This document shows, in pieces, positions 23,301-35,841 of a stretch of DNA of 64,000 nt. The stretch's first letter is position 1. The number at the start of each line of letters is the position of its first letter. Source of the stretch: Hymenochaete sp. R1 (Eukaryota > Basidiomycota > Agaricomycetes > Hymenochaetales > Hymenochaetaceae); contig JAFREE010000002.1 in assembly GCA_019400425.1 (NCBI GenBank), positions 186,001 to 250,000 of the forward strand. The letters are read 5' to 3'. The notes beneath the pieces were generated by a model, which saw only the letters and a list, made by a program, of their open reading frames with translations, had not been told where the DNA came from and did no database searches. Made by a program: the position numbers and the translations under genes.

Positions 23301-26300
23301 CGCCAGGAATTTTGGAAAAGTGTAGTGCCGCGAGGGGGTCTGATATCGATATCGTATGAACCAGATCTCGTGCTCTCCCCCTCGACGATTCGAGATCCAG
23401 ACCAACCTTGCCCTGATTCAGGCTTGTCTCAAACTTCATGTTCAATATTGCCACCTTCCCCTCTCCACCTTCAATGGTCTGAAGGCTTTCAATAAGCCAG
23501 GTAGGCCGCCGCCGCCGTCATGAAGATCATAGATATTCATTTGCAACAGCCGTCTAACGACCGGTCATTGCACTCTGAAACAAGGTGAGTTTGGCGTCAA
23601 TTCGTTATTTCATCTGAATGAATGTATATTGACCTTGGGCTTGTTCAATCATAAATTACGACAGTGTCAAATTGCTAGCCGATTCCGATTCAAAGAGAAG
23701 CCTGAGGGGGGGGGGGGGGAGAGCAAAGGCGGCCGTTACGCTCGGTTCTCGGAGCCAAACTGCGTCTTACCTTTGTTCAGCTCCTTTTGCGTGAGAGTGA
23801 AAGTCAACAGGCCAAGCAAGGGCCAAGTCTTTCGAGCGCCGCAGGACCGCAACACGATGAATAAGAATGACGAAAACGGGTCGAGAGGCAGCAACAATGA
23901 AAAAGCAAGGTCCGGTGGGGCGCGATGGCGATGGCAATCCCCGAACATACTTCTTCCGCACCCGACCTCTAACTCCTAATCGACATATGAGCGAACGTCA
24001 AAGATACAAAGAAATTGAAAGAAAAACACGCTACCGACCGAGCGTCCCCCAGCTCTCTCACACGACGGACCGGAAGCTTGCCCTAATGCGGTTTAAACTT
24101 GTCTCTGGTGGGAAAGCAACGGCGACTTGCGGCGGGCATGCCTTTGATGTCTTTCCTCCTCCCTGTCCTCCTGCTCGTGGTTAGCCAGGGTTCACCTAAC
24201 GTCAATTCAGTCGGTGAATTGCGTTGGTGTTGATATTTCTTATTCATACCCTTCTCACCTTAAGCGCTTAGCGCTTAGTGATATCCTCCATTCACCTCCA
24301 TCTCCGTCGGGTTCCTTCGTCGTAGGGTAGGGGTGGCGCAGGCGCCCGCCGTCTTCACGAGTTCCATCTAGACAGTTGCGACACTTATCACTCGCCCTCT
24401 CTCTCACGCTCGAGGGCGCCGTTCGGATAAGTGCGGTACCGTCCTATTACTTGTCTCATTGCTTTCGGGACCTTGAGCTCGTGATCACGTCTCCATTGTA
24501 CAGTCAAGAAAGTTGTTTGCCAAGGATCCTTGGGTTGATACTTTCAGGCAGCGCGTGACTATTTTCAGGAAGATTGGTGGTTTCTAGGTGATGCTCGTTC
24601 TCACAGTGCGAAGCCAGAAAACAAGTCGAATCAAGGATAAGCCTATACGTACGAGGTTGGTTCTACTTGTCTTCACGAACGAAAGGAAGTGACAAAAGCT
24701 GCTTGACATGGGCCAATCCTAAAAAAAATTCGACCAATGAAGTGGTAGTGGTTCTAGTCATAGAGGGGGAAGGTGCGGATGAACTTCGCAGTTTCGCCGT
24801 CATCAGAGCGAAGTACCCACGCAAATCGTGACGCTTCTCAAATCAACCTCTGTAGAAATCCCGACTGTCTTTTCCACTTCGTCGTTATCGGTTGACGTCT
24901 GCGACGAAAGCTCATTCTAAGCAACCTCCGGGCTGCTGACAAGGCGACCTGGCACCCCACCATGTCAATTTCAACTTGTTCTCACCCAACTTCACCAATT
25001 CTATTGTACTGCTTCTCATCTAGCAACAATATCCAACCTCGAAAGCATACGATGCCGGCGAGTGCGGAGAGTTCGCAACTCTGAATGCTCTCCGGAGTGT
25101 GCTTGCTTGCAGGACCGAGCCCCGAACTCCGTTAATACGAATCGAGGGAATGCCGGAGTTGTCGACGGACTTCACACACCCGTACACACTCAGAAGCTCA
25201 CAAGCTTGGGCCTTGGCTGGTATTCTACTTCTGCACACCGAGACGCCACAGGAAGGCGCCTCGGCTGGTATCGTAATGGCCGAAATGTTGCTCAAGATAA
25301 GTATAGACCACCGGGATATTTTGGGGGATTTAGGGCGTATCGGTGTAGTGAGTAAATGGGTTCTAGGTCTCACGCCGTCCCAAAACCAAGGCACATTACT
25401 GTGCGTCTCGCCGCACAAGGTAGCTTGTGCAATGCAGCTTGAATTTAAAAGGCTGCGGACTTTCTTGTGTAGTATATGTCAAATGAATGTACCAGTCAAG
25501 CCACACGGCAACTTTACTGTCGGTGCGTGGTGTAGTGCGCCCAAGGCGGTGAAATGTGGATAAAAGAGAGAACCTTCGTCCAGTGAGAAGAAAAAGCAAG
25601 GTACGATTTAATTTTTGAAATGGGCGACTCTAGGTTAAGAGTGGCGGTTTACCTGTTCAGGAAACAGACATGGAGCTGAATACCTGAGCTTGAGTTGAGA
25701 GACCAGAGGCTCGGTTGTCCGGGCTTCCGAGAACAACTCGATCTCTCAAATTTTGGACGAAGTCGGAAAAGAGGATCTTACTATATCAGTTACTCATCGT
25801 GCTGAGAAAAGGATAGAACACAGCGAGGTAAACCAGGTCGTTCATCGCGAGACCGTCACCAGCATCGCCGGTGAGTTATCGGTGGCTAGGCCACGAGCCA
25901 CGAGCTGTTGTACTCGCCTGTTGAGGAGCAACGCCAAATCTGATCCATCTTCCTCATGAAGTCGCGATGCGCAGCCCGTGAGTGTGTGAAAGATGGAGTG
26001 TAGATGGAAACTGATGCTTTACTGGGAACAGGACTTGATGTTTCTCCGTAGTTGTCCACGATCGACTGATCAAGCTGATTGCGTGGACTTGTGGATGTTA
26101 CTTTGTACTCAGATCGCATGGCCATGAGAACGCATCTTGATATCAAAAGCAACGTGAGCATGCTGTTCAAGAGACATCAGAATGCCACGATCTGAAATTA
26201 CAAACGAAGAAGAGGAAATGTCGTTGCACATATGCTTATTAAACTTACTATGAAGTAAACAATAGTGCAAGCAATGCATGAGAGGCTGCTATGGCGGACG

Positions 26301-28455
26301 TTGCCAGTACACCGTTGAGCGCGGAGGACTATAGCTCAGAAGCTGACCCGCTCGTGTGAGTATTGTACTAATAGTGTAGTAATGAAATTAATCACCCAGA
26401 AGATACCTTAGTCCGTTTGCTTCACTGGCAAGACACGCGCCACAGCCAAGGGAAGCGCTAGAGTAATATGAGAATCACTCACATTCGCATAGGGAGACTT
26501 CGTGACGAGCAGCCGAAGTAACCACGCTAGGTGAGTAATTGCGGTGAAACGCAGAACATTGCGTACGGACTTAGACTCAGTGGAAAGAAAAACGATGTTA
26601 CTATTCCTGTGGATACCGTGGGTACACTCGAACCTTGTCTGCACCGCTGAGGCAGGATGAACAGATGCCGTGCAACACACTTGATTGCAGTAAAACAGCA
26701 TCGAACCCAAGTCGGACCGAGAATCTTCTCCCCGGATTTGACCCCCGCCTCGCGAATGCTTTCATATCTCGGCGTTGTTTATAGGACTCCGGTGGGACAT
26801 GAGAGTTCGCGCTCAGTTCCTCCACTTCGGCCCTGTATTCCGAACACCCATAATTTAGACCATGTTTATCCATCTATGGGGCGCTTCCGGGAAGTTGATG
26901 CTTCTGCAAATCCATGGGTATCGGAGGACCAAAACCGGCATGCGGAAATAAGAGTAAACCGATATGAGCCTATTCACAAGCTTCGCCGATGATGACGTTG
27001 TTCGTGCAAAGAGGTAGAGTCCATCCTGTACGAGAATCCGTTCGAATCTCCAGGTCAAGCTCGAAATACACTAGACAGCGGGACCGACTGAGCCAGCTTT
27101 GTCGCCAAAATAGAGACTGTCGCTATCGCAGATCAAATGCTACTTACAGTTCGTTTAATTACGGTAGTTTTTGTCTCTTTCCACTAAAATAAAAATTGGC
27201 AGCAGCAACTTCACCTTGACATCGGTTCAGTCAAAATTAAATTGACCACACCTTTAAAATCCCTACGGAAAATATTTGGGAAGCAAACGAGCTTAGGGTA
27301 GAACTGATGCAGTCCTAGTAATGACGGACCCCTCGAAAGACCTAACTAACGATCACTTTCGCCTTTGTCGGAGAAAAGCCATCGAATGCATCATCTACAA
27401 GGCGAAAAGGAAGTTTGACTGGTCCGATACGTCGTGGTCGCCAGATCTGTTTGCAGAGGTATGAAATGAATAGCAATCAACTATCTGATAGCGGGTATTT
27501 TATAAGCTGTAAGAACGCGAGAAGACGAAGAGTACGAACTCACTGCAGCTAAACCTAGTTCCTTGTTTCTGGCACCAAATAATATTAATGCCTAAGAGGC
27601 CAAACAGAGGCTCGGTCATCCCACATTCTTCTAAGCAAATTGGTACAGTCAAAGTCAATTCTATAACTTTCGTTACTAGGACTTTTCAATATCGTGCGCG
27701 GTGCCAGAACACCTGTTCATTTTGACTTTTTCTTCAGACTAGTGGCGACTTGTGACTTTCGTGAGAGCCTGAGGACTCTTGAATCATATGTTATGCTGAC
27801 GTCGACAAAGAATCCGGCCGCCTGAACCACCAATTTAAAGACGAGAGTCCGCGAAGACAATCTTGGCTTCTCCCGTGAGAGCTCAGAGGCGTTTCGTGCT
27901 TCGGAGGCAAATAAACTTGTCATAAGCCATATCGAGGCATCAATCCTACCGGACCAATATGTGGGGCCGTCCGAGGCATCGTGAGACCACTTGCTCTTCA
28001 GCAATCCGATAGGAATTGAAGTCACCGTGAAACAAGGTTACGTTGCAGCACGACTCACTCGGTATCGATCAGATGCGACAATGCAGGCAAAAGATTTAAG
28101 GATACCGCTCTTGGGGCTGGTATGTCGAGACGAGAAATGCTGGCGGCCGAGCTGCGCGAGAAATTTCCTTGTAAAGTTATTGCTGAACTTCAAACATCGA
28201 ACACCCTCCATCAACCCGGATATTCTACCAAATTTTCCTCATAATCCACCCGAGCGTAAAGCATACGGACTGATCTGGCCGGAAAGTCGAACACGGGATG
28301 ATGATGGATGTAAGAAAGCAAGAATGTTCATTCCGGGAATCTGGGAACGGCGGTCTCTCTGATTGACGCGACCGAGATACACACGGACAAACACCGACGC
28401 GCTCATCTAGTAGCTCCTCATTCCTCCTTCAAGTATCTCTCGCATCTCCACCGCA
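20312..28455. other. 8.1-kb gene-poor tract
   Basis: No coding region could be supported here. The longest frames (about 20650-21580, 22760-23330, 25020-25560, 26410-26990, 27990-28360) are short, overlap on opposite strands and lack family motifs. The 21.2-21.8 kb part is pyrimidine-rich, like an untranslated region. Visible structure includes a G14 run at 23706-23719 and a small palindromic repeat at 24261-24278 (TAAGCGCTTAGCGCTTAG). Two ATG-led stretches that run straight into good GT donors, at 26291-26355 and 27321-27459, could be relic or orphan first exons. I found no partner exons. No tRNA, rRNA or transposase pattern was recognised. Confidence 0.45.
23706..23719. repeat. G14 homopolymer
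   Basis: Fourteen consecutive G residues inside the gene-poor tract. This is prone to slippage and sequencing error. Confidence 0.9.
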
Positions 28456-29358
28456 ATGTCGACGCGAAGAGGAGCATTCATCGTCATAGAGGGCCTCGAC
28501 AGGTCGGGAAAAAGCACGCAGGCTTCAATTCTCGTTGAGCGATTACAAGCAGCGAGCGTTCCCGCCAAACTCATGAAGTTCCCTGGTTAGGCGCATATCT
28601 GAACCGTTTGTCTCCAGTCCTGGCGTTTCTGATCAATTGCATGCTTCTACTCTCCCCAACAACAATTGCCTCATGAACCGATGTGACAATCGTCTTAACG
28701 ATAACAAGACAGAACTACCGCTATTGGAAAAATGATAGATGCTTACCTCCGTTCTGAATCGGAAATCGATGACCACGCAATCCATCTTCTCTTCTCAGCC
28801 AATCGCTGGGAGCTAGCGTGAGTTGGTGTCGTCCCTCTCTCCGAATGCGATACTCATTGTCTTCCTCCATATCGATCCGGAATGGTCGTGCGCCTGAACT
28901 ACCCATGCCTCCGCTATTGTCCCGTTGAAAATAGCTCTTCTATTGAAAAAACTCTCAACGAAGGCGTCACAATCGTATGTGACCGCTACGCTTTCTCGGG
29001 CGTATCCTTCTCTGCATCAAAGGGACTACCATTCGAGTGGTGTCGCGTACCTGATATAGGTCTCCCTGCTCCAGATCTGACGCTCTTCCTTAACATCAGT
29101 CCAGAAAAAGCGAAAGAGAGAGGTGGATATGGAGCTGAACGGTACGAGAAGGAGGAGATGCAGCGGAGCGTCGGCAGAATCTTTGCATCTTTTGCGGAGG
29201 AGGCGCGAGAACGCGGAGATTTGAAATGGGTGACGTTAGACGCTGGTGAATCTATCGATGTCGTAACGGAAAACACATGGAAAGAAGTCGACAAGTGTCT
29301 TGAGGAACCGTTGTCATCGAGTCTCCAACGTCTGTGGGTCTCCCATTTGCGAACCTGA
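28456..29358 (+). CDS. CDC8: Thymidylate kinase (dTMP kinase)
   Basis: Three exons. Exon 1 begins [21 protein letters not shown], containing the P-loop GLDRSGKST that binds ATP. Exon 2 gives [16 protein letters not shown] and [14 protein letters not shown], the dTMP-binding and Arg-containing segments. Exon 3 gives [20 protein letters not shown] with the DRY motif, [10 protein letters not shown], and the lid region [11 protein letters not shown]. The product is about 215 residues, the usual size. The enzyme phosphorylates dTMP to dTDP for DNA synthesis. Introns run from the G after FP (joining to DRTTAIG) and from the donor after RWELA; both restore frame and motif. It is intact. Confidence 0.93.
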
Positions 29359-29719
29359 AGTTGGCTCCTTGTAAACGCCATACGGTATTTGGAGGCCAGA
29401 AACTACTCCACGACAAGTAAACTTTATTTCTTTAGGTGCATACTAAAACTTTGATATTGGAACAAACGTGTTACAGATAATATAGTGGGACATATGAGAA
29501 AAGCAAAGGAATGAAAGCAGGGTAGTTAGGACGGAGAAGGGGGAAAAGATCGCAATACGGTCCGTTAAAGAACGATCGCACTACATGCAGGAAAGCGATG
29601 TTACATGTGCACCACGGACATCTATGGGGCGCTCGATCCCAGAGAAAAGGAAAAGAATGGAAGTAGGGGAAAACAGAGAAAATCAAGGAATGTCGTATCA
29701 TCATAAGGCAAAAAATCAT
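29359..29719. other. Convergent 3' region of CDC8 and UBC6
   Basis: 361 bp between two converging stop codons, enough for two 3' UTRs. Nothing else was seen. Confidence 0.6.
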
Positions 29720-30860
29720 TCAAGAATTACCAGTTATGCGGCTTGAAATCGCCCAAGCAACAGCAAAGAATACACCCCAATACCACTTCTGCCACATCAT
29801 CTGACCCCAAGAGCAAGCGCCGTCACCCTGGACGCCCACATGAGGTTGAATTTTGGCGGCTTTGCCTTCAATGATCTTCTTTGGGACTTCATTTATAGGT
29901 GTACCGACCGGGGTTGCAGCGACTAATGCAGAAGCCACAGGAGTAGACATACCAGAGTTAGGAATACTGACGCCTGACTCAGATGGTGTGAGGGACGGTC
30001 TTCGAGCCAGCTCCTTCTGCGCCATATTCGGCAAATCCTTCGGCATCGGTCCGCAATACTGTGAGAAGACATGTTTAGATCTTTTCTTGTATGTAAATTA
30101 GATGCAAACGAGAACTCACGTCAGGAAAAGCATCTTTGAACTTCTTGTGCTGTATGTTCCAGGCATGAGATCGGGCAGCATAGGCCCGTTTGTCATTATC
30201 TGAGGTCGTAACGGAGCCCGTCGTCATCTCATCCGCGAGCATGAAGGAGAGAAGGCCTGTAAGACTGCAACTCGGCGGTCAGTAAAAGCATAGAAACCCA
30301 TGCCCCGAACAAGTAGAACACACATAGTCGCCACACTCCATGCTGGATTCCAAGAACCTGGATGGAAATCCGACATTGAGAAACAAATCTTCTTGTCGGG
30401 TTGGAAGCGACCCGACGGCGTCATCATCTTGATCCCCGGCGGCTTAAACGGGTATTCTGACGGGAACATAATGACGCCGTAGAATTCTCCTCCGGCATAA
30501 GGACTGTCTGGTGGTCCACGCTGTGGGGACACGGTCGTTAGATTGATATTGGCGCTTAAAACAACGGGAAAAGATGAGGGCATGACACGTACGATAATGT
30601 AGTTCCCTAGCCGAGAAGAGTCAGTACATGCATGCGGGCTCAAGGCTTAATTGATACGTACAGTTAAGAATGTTCTTCTCGTCTGGACAAGCCCAGATAA
30701 ATGGCGGAGGGTCCCGCTGCATTGTTGCATATTCCTTTGTCAACTGCGGTGAGACAGAAAGGCGGTGTCAGTTGATTGATGACTGGACACAGGACGGGCA
30801 ATCCCTGCGACAAAGGGTAAAGCGTCCACTCACACGTTTGAAGGCAGCTTTGGAGGCCAT
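29720..30860 (-). CDS. UBC6: UBC6/UBE2J-type tail-anchored ubiquitin-conjugating enzyme
   Basis: Begins MASKAAFKR at 30860. Exons then encode the E2 fold: CPDEKNILNW, GPPDSPYAGGEFYGVIMFPSEYPFKPP, and the active-site block ICFSMSDFHPGSWNPAWSVA. The catalytic Cys stands in ICFSMSDFHP, as in the UBE2J class rather than the HPNI class of other E2s. A Ser/Thr-rich linker follows, and the chain ends in a hydrophobic tail (WYWGVFFAVAWAISSRI) that acts as a C-terminal membrane anchor. Ubc6 works at the ER membrane in ER-associated degradation with Doa10/Hrd1-type ligases. About 250 residues is normal. The start codon is divergent from nothing close; CWC27 ends 394 bp upstream on the same strand. Confidence 0.92.
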
Positions 30861-31253
30861 TGGGGATGAAGAGACGAGACGATGCGAGGAGGCAAAGGAG
30901 GGGTGAACGACGAGACGGTAGAGAAGGAACAGCGACAAACGACAGCGGGAGTCCGTGGCACGCGCAAAGCGCCGACTCAATTTAGGAAATTGATCTGCGT
31001 CCGTTCTGGGCCTAGCCACACTTGCGCACGAACAATACACAACCTCCTTATAAGAGATACAAATCCACTTTCAACGTGCAAGTGATTATAAAAATCACTG
31101 TAAGATAGCATGCATACAGCAACCGCCTTCACGCGTGTATCAGTCCATCGTCCTATTCCGTCTTTGATTCACAGGTACGGAACAATTTACTACCTACGGC
31201 CGGAACGAAATAGCGATGCCCAGCTCATTGCGTGCCCAACTCGAATACCGTAT
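30861..31253. other. Intergenic, UBC6 promoter and CWC27 3' end
   Basis: 393 bp with no gene. It should hold the 3' UTR of CWC27 and the promoter of UBC6. Confidence 0.6.
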
Positions 31254-33352
31254 CTATCGCCGATGACTACGTCCGCCTCCACCTCTGGGTTTCGCGTGTC
31301 GTTTACGATCTCGCTCGTCTTGCTTTGCCTGAGCGCTGCGGGCTCTTGGATCAATAACCTCGTAGTCCCTCTCCGCTTTGCCCACTTCCTTTTCGTTACT
31401 TTTAGGAAATGATAATACGTGATTAAGGAAATCCACGTCGTCATCAATCTCCATACCCTCGTCTTCTTCACCAGCTCCCTTTGTTGCTATGTCATCGGGG
31501 CGTTTCGTCGATTGCTCGTCTTCTTCGCCATATTGCAAGATACCTAACTTGCTCCTAAACGCCGACATCTTCGCAAGAACATCGTCTTCATTTTTTGTCC
31601 GCCTCCCACCTTTCTTCGCCTTCAAACCTCTGCCTTTCTCATACTTCGCCAGTTCTTCGTCCAAGAATGAACGTTTCACTTTCTTCTTCCTATCTTCGTC
31701 GGAATCGGATTCTGCACCAACACGCTTAGCGTCCAATCGTCGAATATCCTTTTCGAGCTTTGATATCTCTTTTTGACGTTCGGACCTTTGGTCTAAAATG
31801 AAACTTACAATAGGGTCGAATAAGTTGAAAATACTTACTCGGTGGCACCTAATTCCTTCACATGCTTTTCACGAAGTCCAACAATATCAACCGATTCCTA
31901 TTTCTTTGTAAATTACAAGGTTGCACTTGAGATGAGAATTACACGCCTTGATCTTCCTTTGCTTTACTTCCTCGGTTCGCTTCTCGGGCTCATTTCGTCG
32001 CTGAGATGTCTTGTTGTCAGAGGGTAGCGAGATAATCTTCGGGTTTAGTGTAACTGAGTGTTGTGCGCTATCATCGATTACTAATGATGGATCCGTCAAA
32101 AATGCTTGGGGGTCAAATTAGTCTCCTCTTACGGTCAGGCCTCGCAACCGTTTTCTTTTTGAAAACGACAGATTCTTCCCCTTCATCATCGTCCTGGAAG
32201 CTCAATAGCTTTGTGTCCCTTTAAAGCAGAATAAGCGAAATCTTAACGAGCTGAAGATGTCGCACTTTTTGGCCCCCTTCTTTCGAATCTCTTCCTCCCG
32301 CTCACGTTGAGCTTGTTCTTTGGCTCTTTGCTGAGCTCGCTTCTCAGCCGCAGTTATTCGAGGGACGATGTCATCAAAAGGATTCTCTATTATTCGTATC
32401 GATTTGATCTTCGGCGGACTGCATTATTATGAGATCCACGCACACAATGATGGCTTTTTTTTAGAAAAAAGGTTGTACTTACTATAAGGGACGTTCACCA
32501 TCCAGCTCTTGTAGTAATAGCTACTCAGAGCTTCTTTTCACCCAGATCGGATTGCAAGACCAAGCTTACCCAGTTCTCCTATCTTCAAAACGTCTAAAAA
32601 CATAATATGAGCGGGGAGGTTTGAAAGCAATAATAATTAAAGAGGCGATAAAGGACATACTGAATATTGTATCGCCAATGCAGCGACCAAAGAGTGTGTG
32701 CTTTCCTTGTAGTTCATCCGCTCGGTCTGTACAGAAATTTTAAATCGAGCACAATGCACGACAATATTCGTACAAACCAAGAGTTATGAAAAACTGCGAG
32801 TCGTTCGAGTCTTTCGTTCCATTATTCGCCATACCTACAAGTCCTCGATGGGCATACCGAAGTCTTGGATGAAATTCATCTTCAAAAGGCTCTAAGAGTC
32901 AAGCGTCGCATTTAGTGAAAGAAGAAAGTATACGTCGAGCCTACTCTCACCTCCGTAAAATGATTCACCACCGCCTCCCGTACCCGTCCGGTCGCCAGTC
33001 TGGACAAGAAAGTCCGGTACGACACTAGCTAGCATTCAAGTCAACATTTCAGAACAAAAACAATGCCACACATACCGGTGGAAAATGACACCATCGTAGT
33101 ATCCTATAGCATAAGATGGTTAAGTCGCAACTTTTGAGTTTCGACGACGTTCAGTCGTCTAAGATCATCTAAGCTAACCTTCCATGGCGAGAGCAATGAA
33201 GTTGCGACATGTTTTGGGCGTTTCCTACGGACCATCACATCTACCTTTATCTGAGCAGCACAGTCAGAATCACACACCTTTGACCAAAGCTCAATGTCGA
33301 GCTCCCCGACCGTTGTTTCGATTACAACCCGCCCTTTCGTCGGTAGCGCCAT
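31254..33352 (-). CDS. CWC27: CWC27-type spliceosomal cyclophilin
   Basis: Starts MALPTKGRVVIETTVGELDI at 33352. The cyclophilin domain is spread over many short exons: CRNFIALAMEG, YYDGVIFHRLVPDF, TGTGGGGESFYGE, PFEDEFHPRLRYAHRGLVG, then the central GMANNGTKDSNDSQFFIT-type block and a GKHTLFGR block. Near 32400 the linker IRIIENPFDDIVPRI, typical of CWC27, is encoded, followed by a long charged region (EQAQREREEEIRKK) and a C-terminus rich in Lys/Glu that includes SFLDEELAKYEKGRG and the final RDRKRHAKPRGG. CWC27 joins the activated spliceosome with CWC22 and eIF4A3. Many CWC27 proteins have weak or no prolyl isomerase activity. About 470 residues is normal. The gene is head-to-head with the Mex67-like gene. 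Confidence 0.9.
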
Positions 33353-33552
33353 GATGAGCAGAGGACAAGTGAAATGACGGAAAGCTTCTCACGTGCTGCG
33401 CGTCACGACGCGCTTCGAAATTCGGATTTCAAAGGCGCCTTCTCCCCTTTGTCCTTTGTATTCGACCATGACCTTCATACATCGAGACCTTGATACTTGA
33501 AATAACAGAGTCCCAGATATACACCGATACATGCGAGCGAGGAACCCGTTGT
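33353..33552. promoter_or_regulatory. 200-bp shared promoter of CWC27 and the Mex67-like gene
   Basis: The start codons at 33352 (minus) and 33553 (plus) leave 200 bp. No TATA box was seen. Both genes concern nuclear mRNA (splicing and, by family, export), so coordinated expression is plausible but only inferred. Confidence 0.45.
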
Positions 33553-35097
33553 ATGACTATGCTATCGCGAGACGTGGTACCCAAGCGCGAACGGTCTCCC
33601 AGCCCGACGTTGCCTCTCAATGGCCCCAAAGCCCAAACATCAGGCGTTAAACTACTTCCCTTGCCTGTTACTTGTCGTCGGAACAATCCAAAATACGAAC
33701 AAAATAGGAGGCGCCTGATAGATCCTGAACTGAAAAGGCTGAAGTCCAAAGGAGTGACGGTGACGAAGGTCCTTATACGGTGTGTGTTTTTATGCCGTCG
33801 CGTTCCTGAACCGTCAGTCATTGTATTTTCTTAGTGATGATGGCATGTGCATAGAATGGTAAAGTCCGTACTCATATTATTGACTAGGATTACTAGCTCA
33901 TTAAATTTTGGGGCTCACCGGATCTCTTTTACTTAGGCAAAGTACATTTCCCGTCGACCCGGATACGTTTGAGCGCGTCGAAATCAAACAAAGGCCCGAA
34001 CCACCTTTTCCTCCCAAACTCGAGGAAGACGAAGAACCTACCCAAACACTCGCAAAGCTCATCGAAGAAGAAAGACTAGAGAAAGAAGCCTCAGAACTAG
34101 AATGCATGGCCGTGGATTTCTTAAAAGAGTATGAGTAATGTCCGTAATCTGTTCTGGAGCTCCAATAACAGAGGCCATTGAACCCGTAGATTCGTCAGTG
34201 CGTTCGACACGAACCGAAAGAGTTTGATTGGCGCGTACGCTCCGGATGCACTCTTCTCCTACACCGTCCATAATCCAAGCATTGTGCCCTCGAACTCTGT
34301 CGCAGCCGTTTTCCAAAACCCCGCCGTCTACAGGTTTGCACCCAAGAATGCCTCGAGAAACTTACGTACGTATCGTTATCCTGTCCTTCTAAATCCTCGA
34401 CAGGCAATTAAAGACGTATTCTGATTTTCTGTGGACTCCACGTAATACCGTTCACATTTTCTCCATACCCCCTCTCCGCGCGAACCCGAACTTGTGCCTG
34501 TCCATTTGCAAACTGCGACTACGCGCTCATAGTAACGACACTATCGCACTCAAGCAACATATTCCGAGGGCCCGACGAGATTGTGCGCGCACTCTGTACC
34601 CTCGGTCCGCACGAATTTTGTTCGACAGTCCCTATCGAGCTCGAGTGGAACGTTCTAGCGCTTCGGATAGGCCGAGTCAACGAGGGGAGCTCCAAAGGAA
34701 CGACGCCACAACTTGAGGACGCGCCGCTACCAGCTGCACAAACGTGTGTTTTCGTCTCATGTCGTGGCTCGCTGTTCGAGCACAAACACGGTAGACCACT
34801 TAGCGCGGGCGGAGACTACCGTCTTTCTTTTGACCAATACTTCGTGCTTCGCCGGCCGAGCCCATCTGATAACGAAAGGTAAGAGAGAACCTTTTCGATC
34901 CACCTTAGCAAGTTTCAGACAATTTCCGCCCTTCATACTGAATTCTTTGCTAATTTCTTGTGAAACTTCTTTTCCGACTAACTCCGAAAGAGATTGCTGA
35001 CGACAAATTGTACAGGATATCCAAGGGAATTTGGCCTCTGGTTGCTATCAATCACCAAATGACAGTTCGAGACCTTTCGTTGCGGCCTTTACCGTAG
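33553..35097 (+). CDS. Mex67/NXF-like protein with NTF2-like domain, lacking LRRs and UBA tail
   Basis: Exons join into about 385 residues. The first in-frame ATG is at 33553, with another two codons later. The N-terminal part has RRRLIDPELKRLKSKGVTVT followed by KVLIRDDGMCIEW, resembling a short NXF N-terminal segment. A linker comes next (FERVEIKQRPEPPFPP), then an NTF2-like fold of Mex67 type: VDFLKEFVSAFDTNRKSLIG, DALFSYTVH, NASRNL, FRGPDEIVRALCTLGPHEF, FVSCRGSLFEHK, RLSFDQYFVLRRP and IWPLVAINHQMTVRDLS. Mex67 exports mRNA through nuclear pores as a heterodimer with Mtr2. Here no leucine-rich repeats precede the NTF2 domain and no TAP-C/UBA domain follows the stop at 35095. It is therefore not the standard Mex67 but a shortened relative. 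The function is unknown. Confidence 0.7.
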
Positions 35098-35841
35098 TCC
35101 AAGCTCCGTGTTGAGGCTTGAAGGCTGTTGGACATTTTTTCATTTAATTTCACTTCTTGCTTTGCTTTACCATGGTGCCGTCGAACGGCCGCGCATCAAA
35201 CAATACCCCGATATATGCGATATTATCGAAACGGGAGAGGAAAGATTAACAGGGCTGACAATGTTAAATACAAGATAATTGTAGCTTAGATATGCAACGG
35301 GTCAAAGCGTGGATCTAAAGTGCATGGAGGAAAGGGGATTGTATTGAATTGGACAGGTGAAAGTATTATGTAGAATTGCAACAAGACAAGAAACAAAATG
35401 AAAAAAAAGTAACAGACAGACAATTTCGATCAGCGCCAGTTCCTTCATTACGCCCCCCCCCCCCCCACCGTCCTACAAAACAGAGCAACAGGTGGATCAT
35501 AGAAAAACAGGACATATTATACTTGGATCGTCCGAGAGAAAGGGTGTGAAGAGATGGGATAATGGAGAAAGAAAACATCATTCAAGTCGTGCAAAATTCA
35601 TTCAAGGTGGAAAGTACTGCTGCTGGTAACCATCCATCCATCCATCCAGCCAGCATCAAAGAAAGAGGAATGGGAAATATTAGCGCCTGCGCCGCAAGGC
35701 TTGTTGCAGAAGCCAAAAAACATTAAAACTTTTTTGCTGAGAGGTCGAACTTTTCCCTCCAAACTCCGCGCAAAGACAGAAGGGAAGAGGAGCTGTTGCA
35801 TCCGACATGCATCCAGCATTTACGGCCGGTCCCTACCCATT
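35098..35841. other. Convergent intergenic region with C14 run
   Basis: 744 bp between two converging genes. It includes a run of fourteen C at 35453-35466. The remainder is likely 3' UTR of both neighbours. No gene was seen. Confidence 0.5.
35453..35466. repeat. C14 homopolymer
   Basis: Fourteen consecutive C residues in the convergent intergenic region. Confidence 0.9.

Noticed and set aside
25020..25563. Opposing frames of 132 and 154 codons
   Set aside because: Mirror frames on both strands with no recognisable domain; neither has supporting exons.
27040..27060. GTTCGAATC resembling a tRNA B box
   Set aside because: No matching A box or cloverleaf stems upstream.
29720..30860. Functional link between UBC6 and the TUL1 ligase in the same window
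   Set aside because: They are 26 kb apart with unrelated genes between and work with different ligase complexes; co-occurrence is likely chance.
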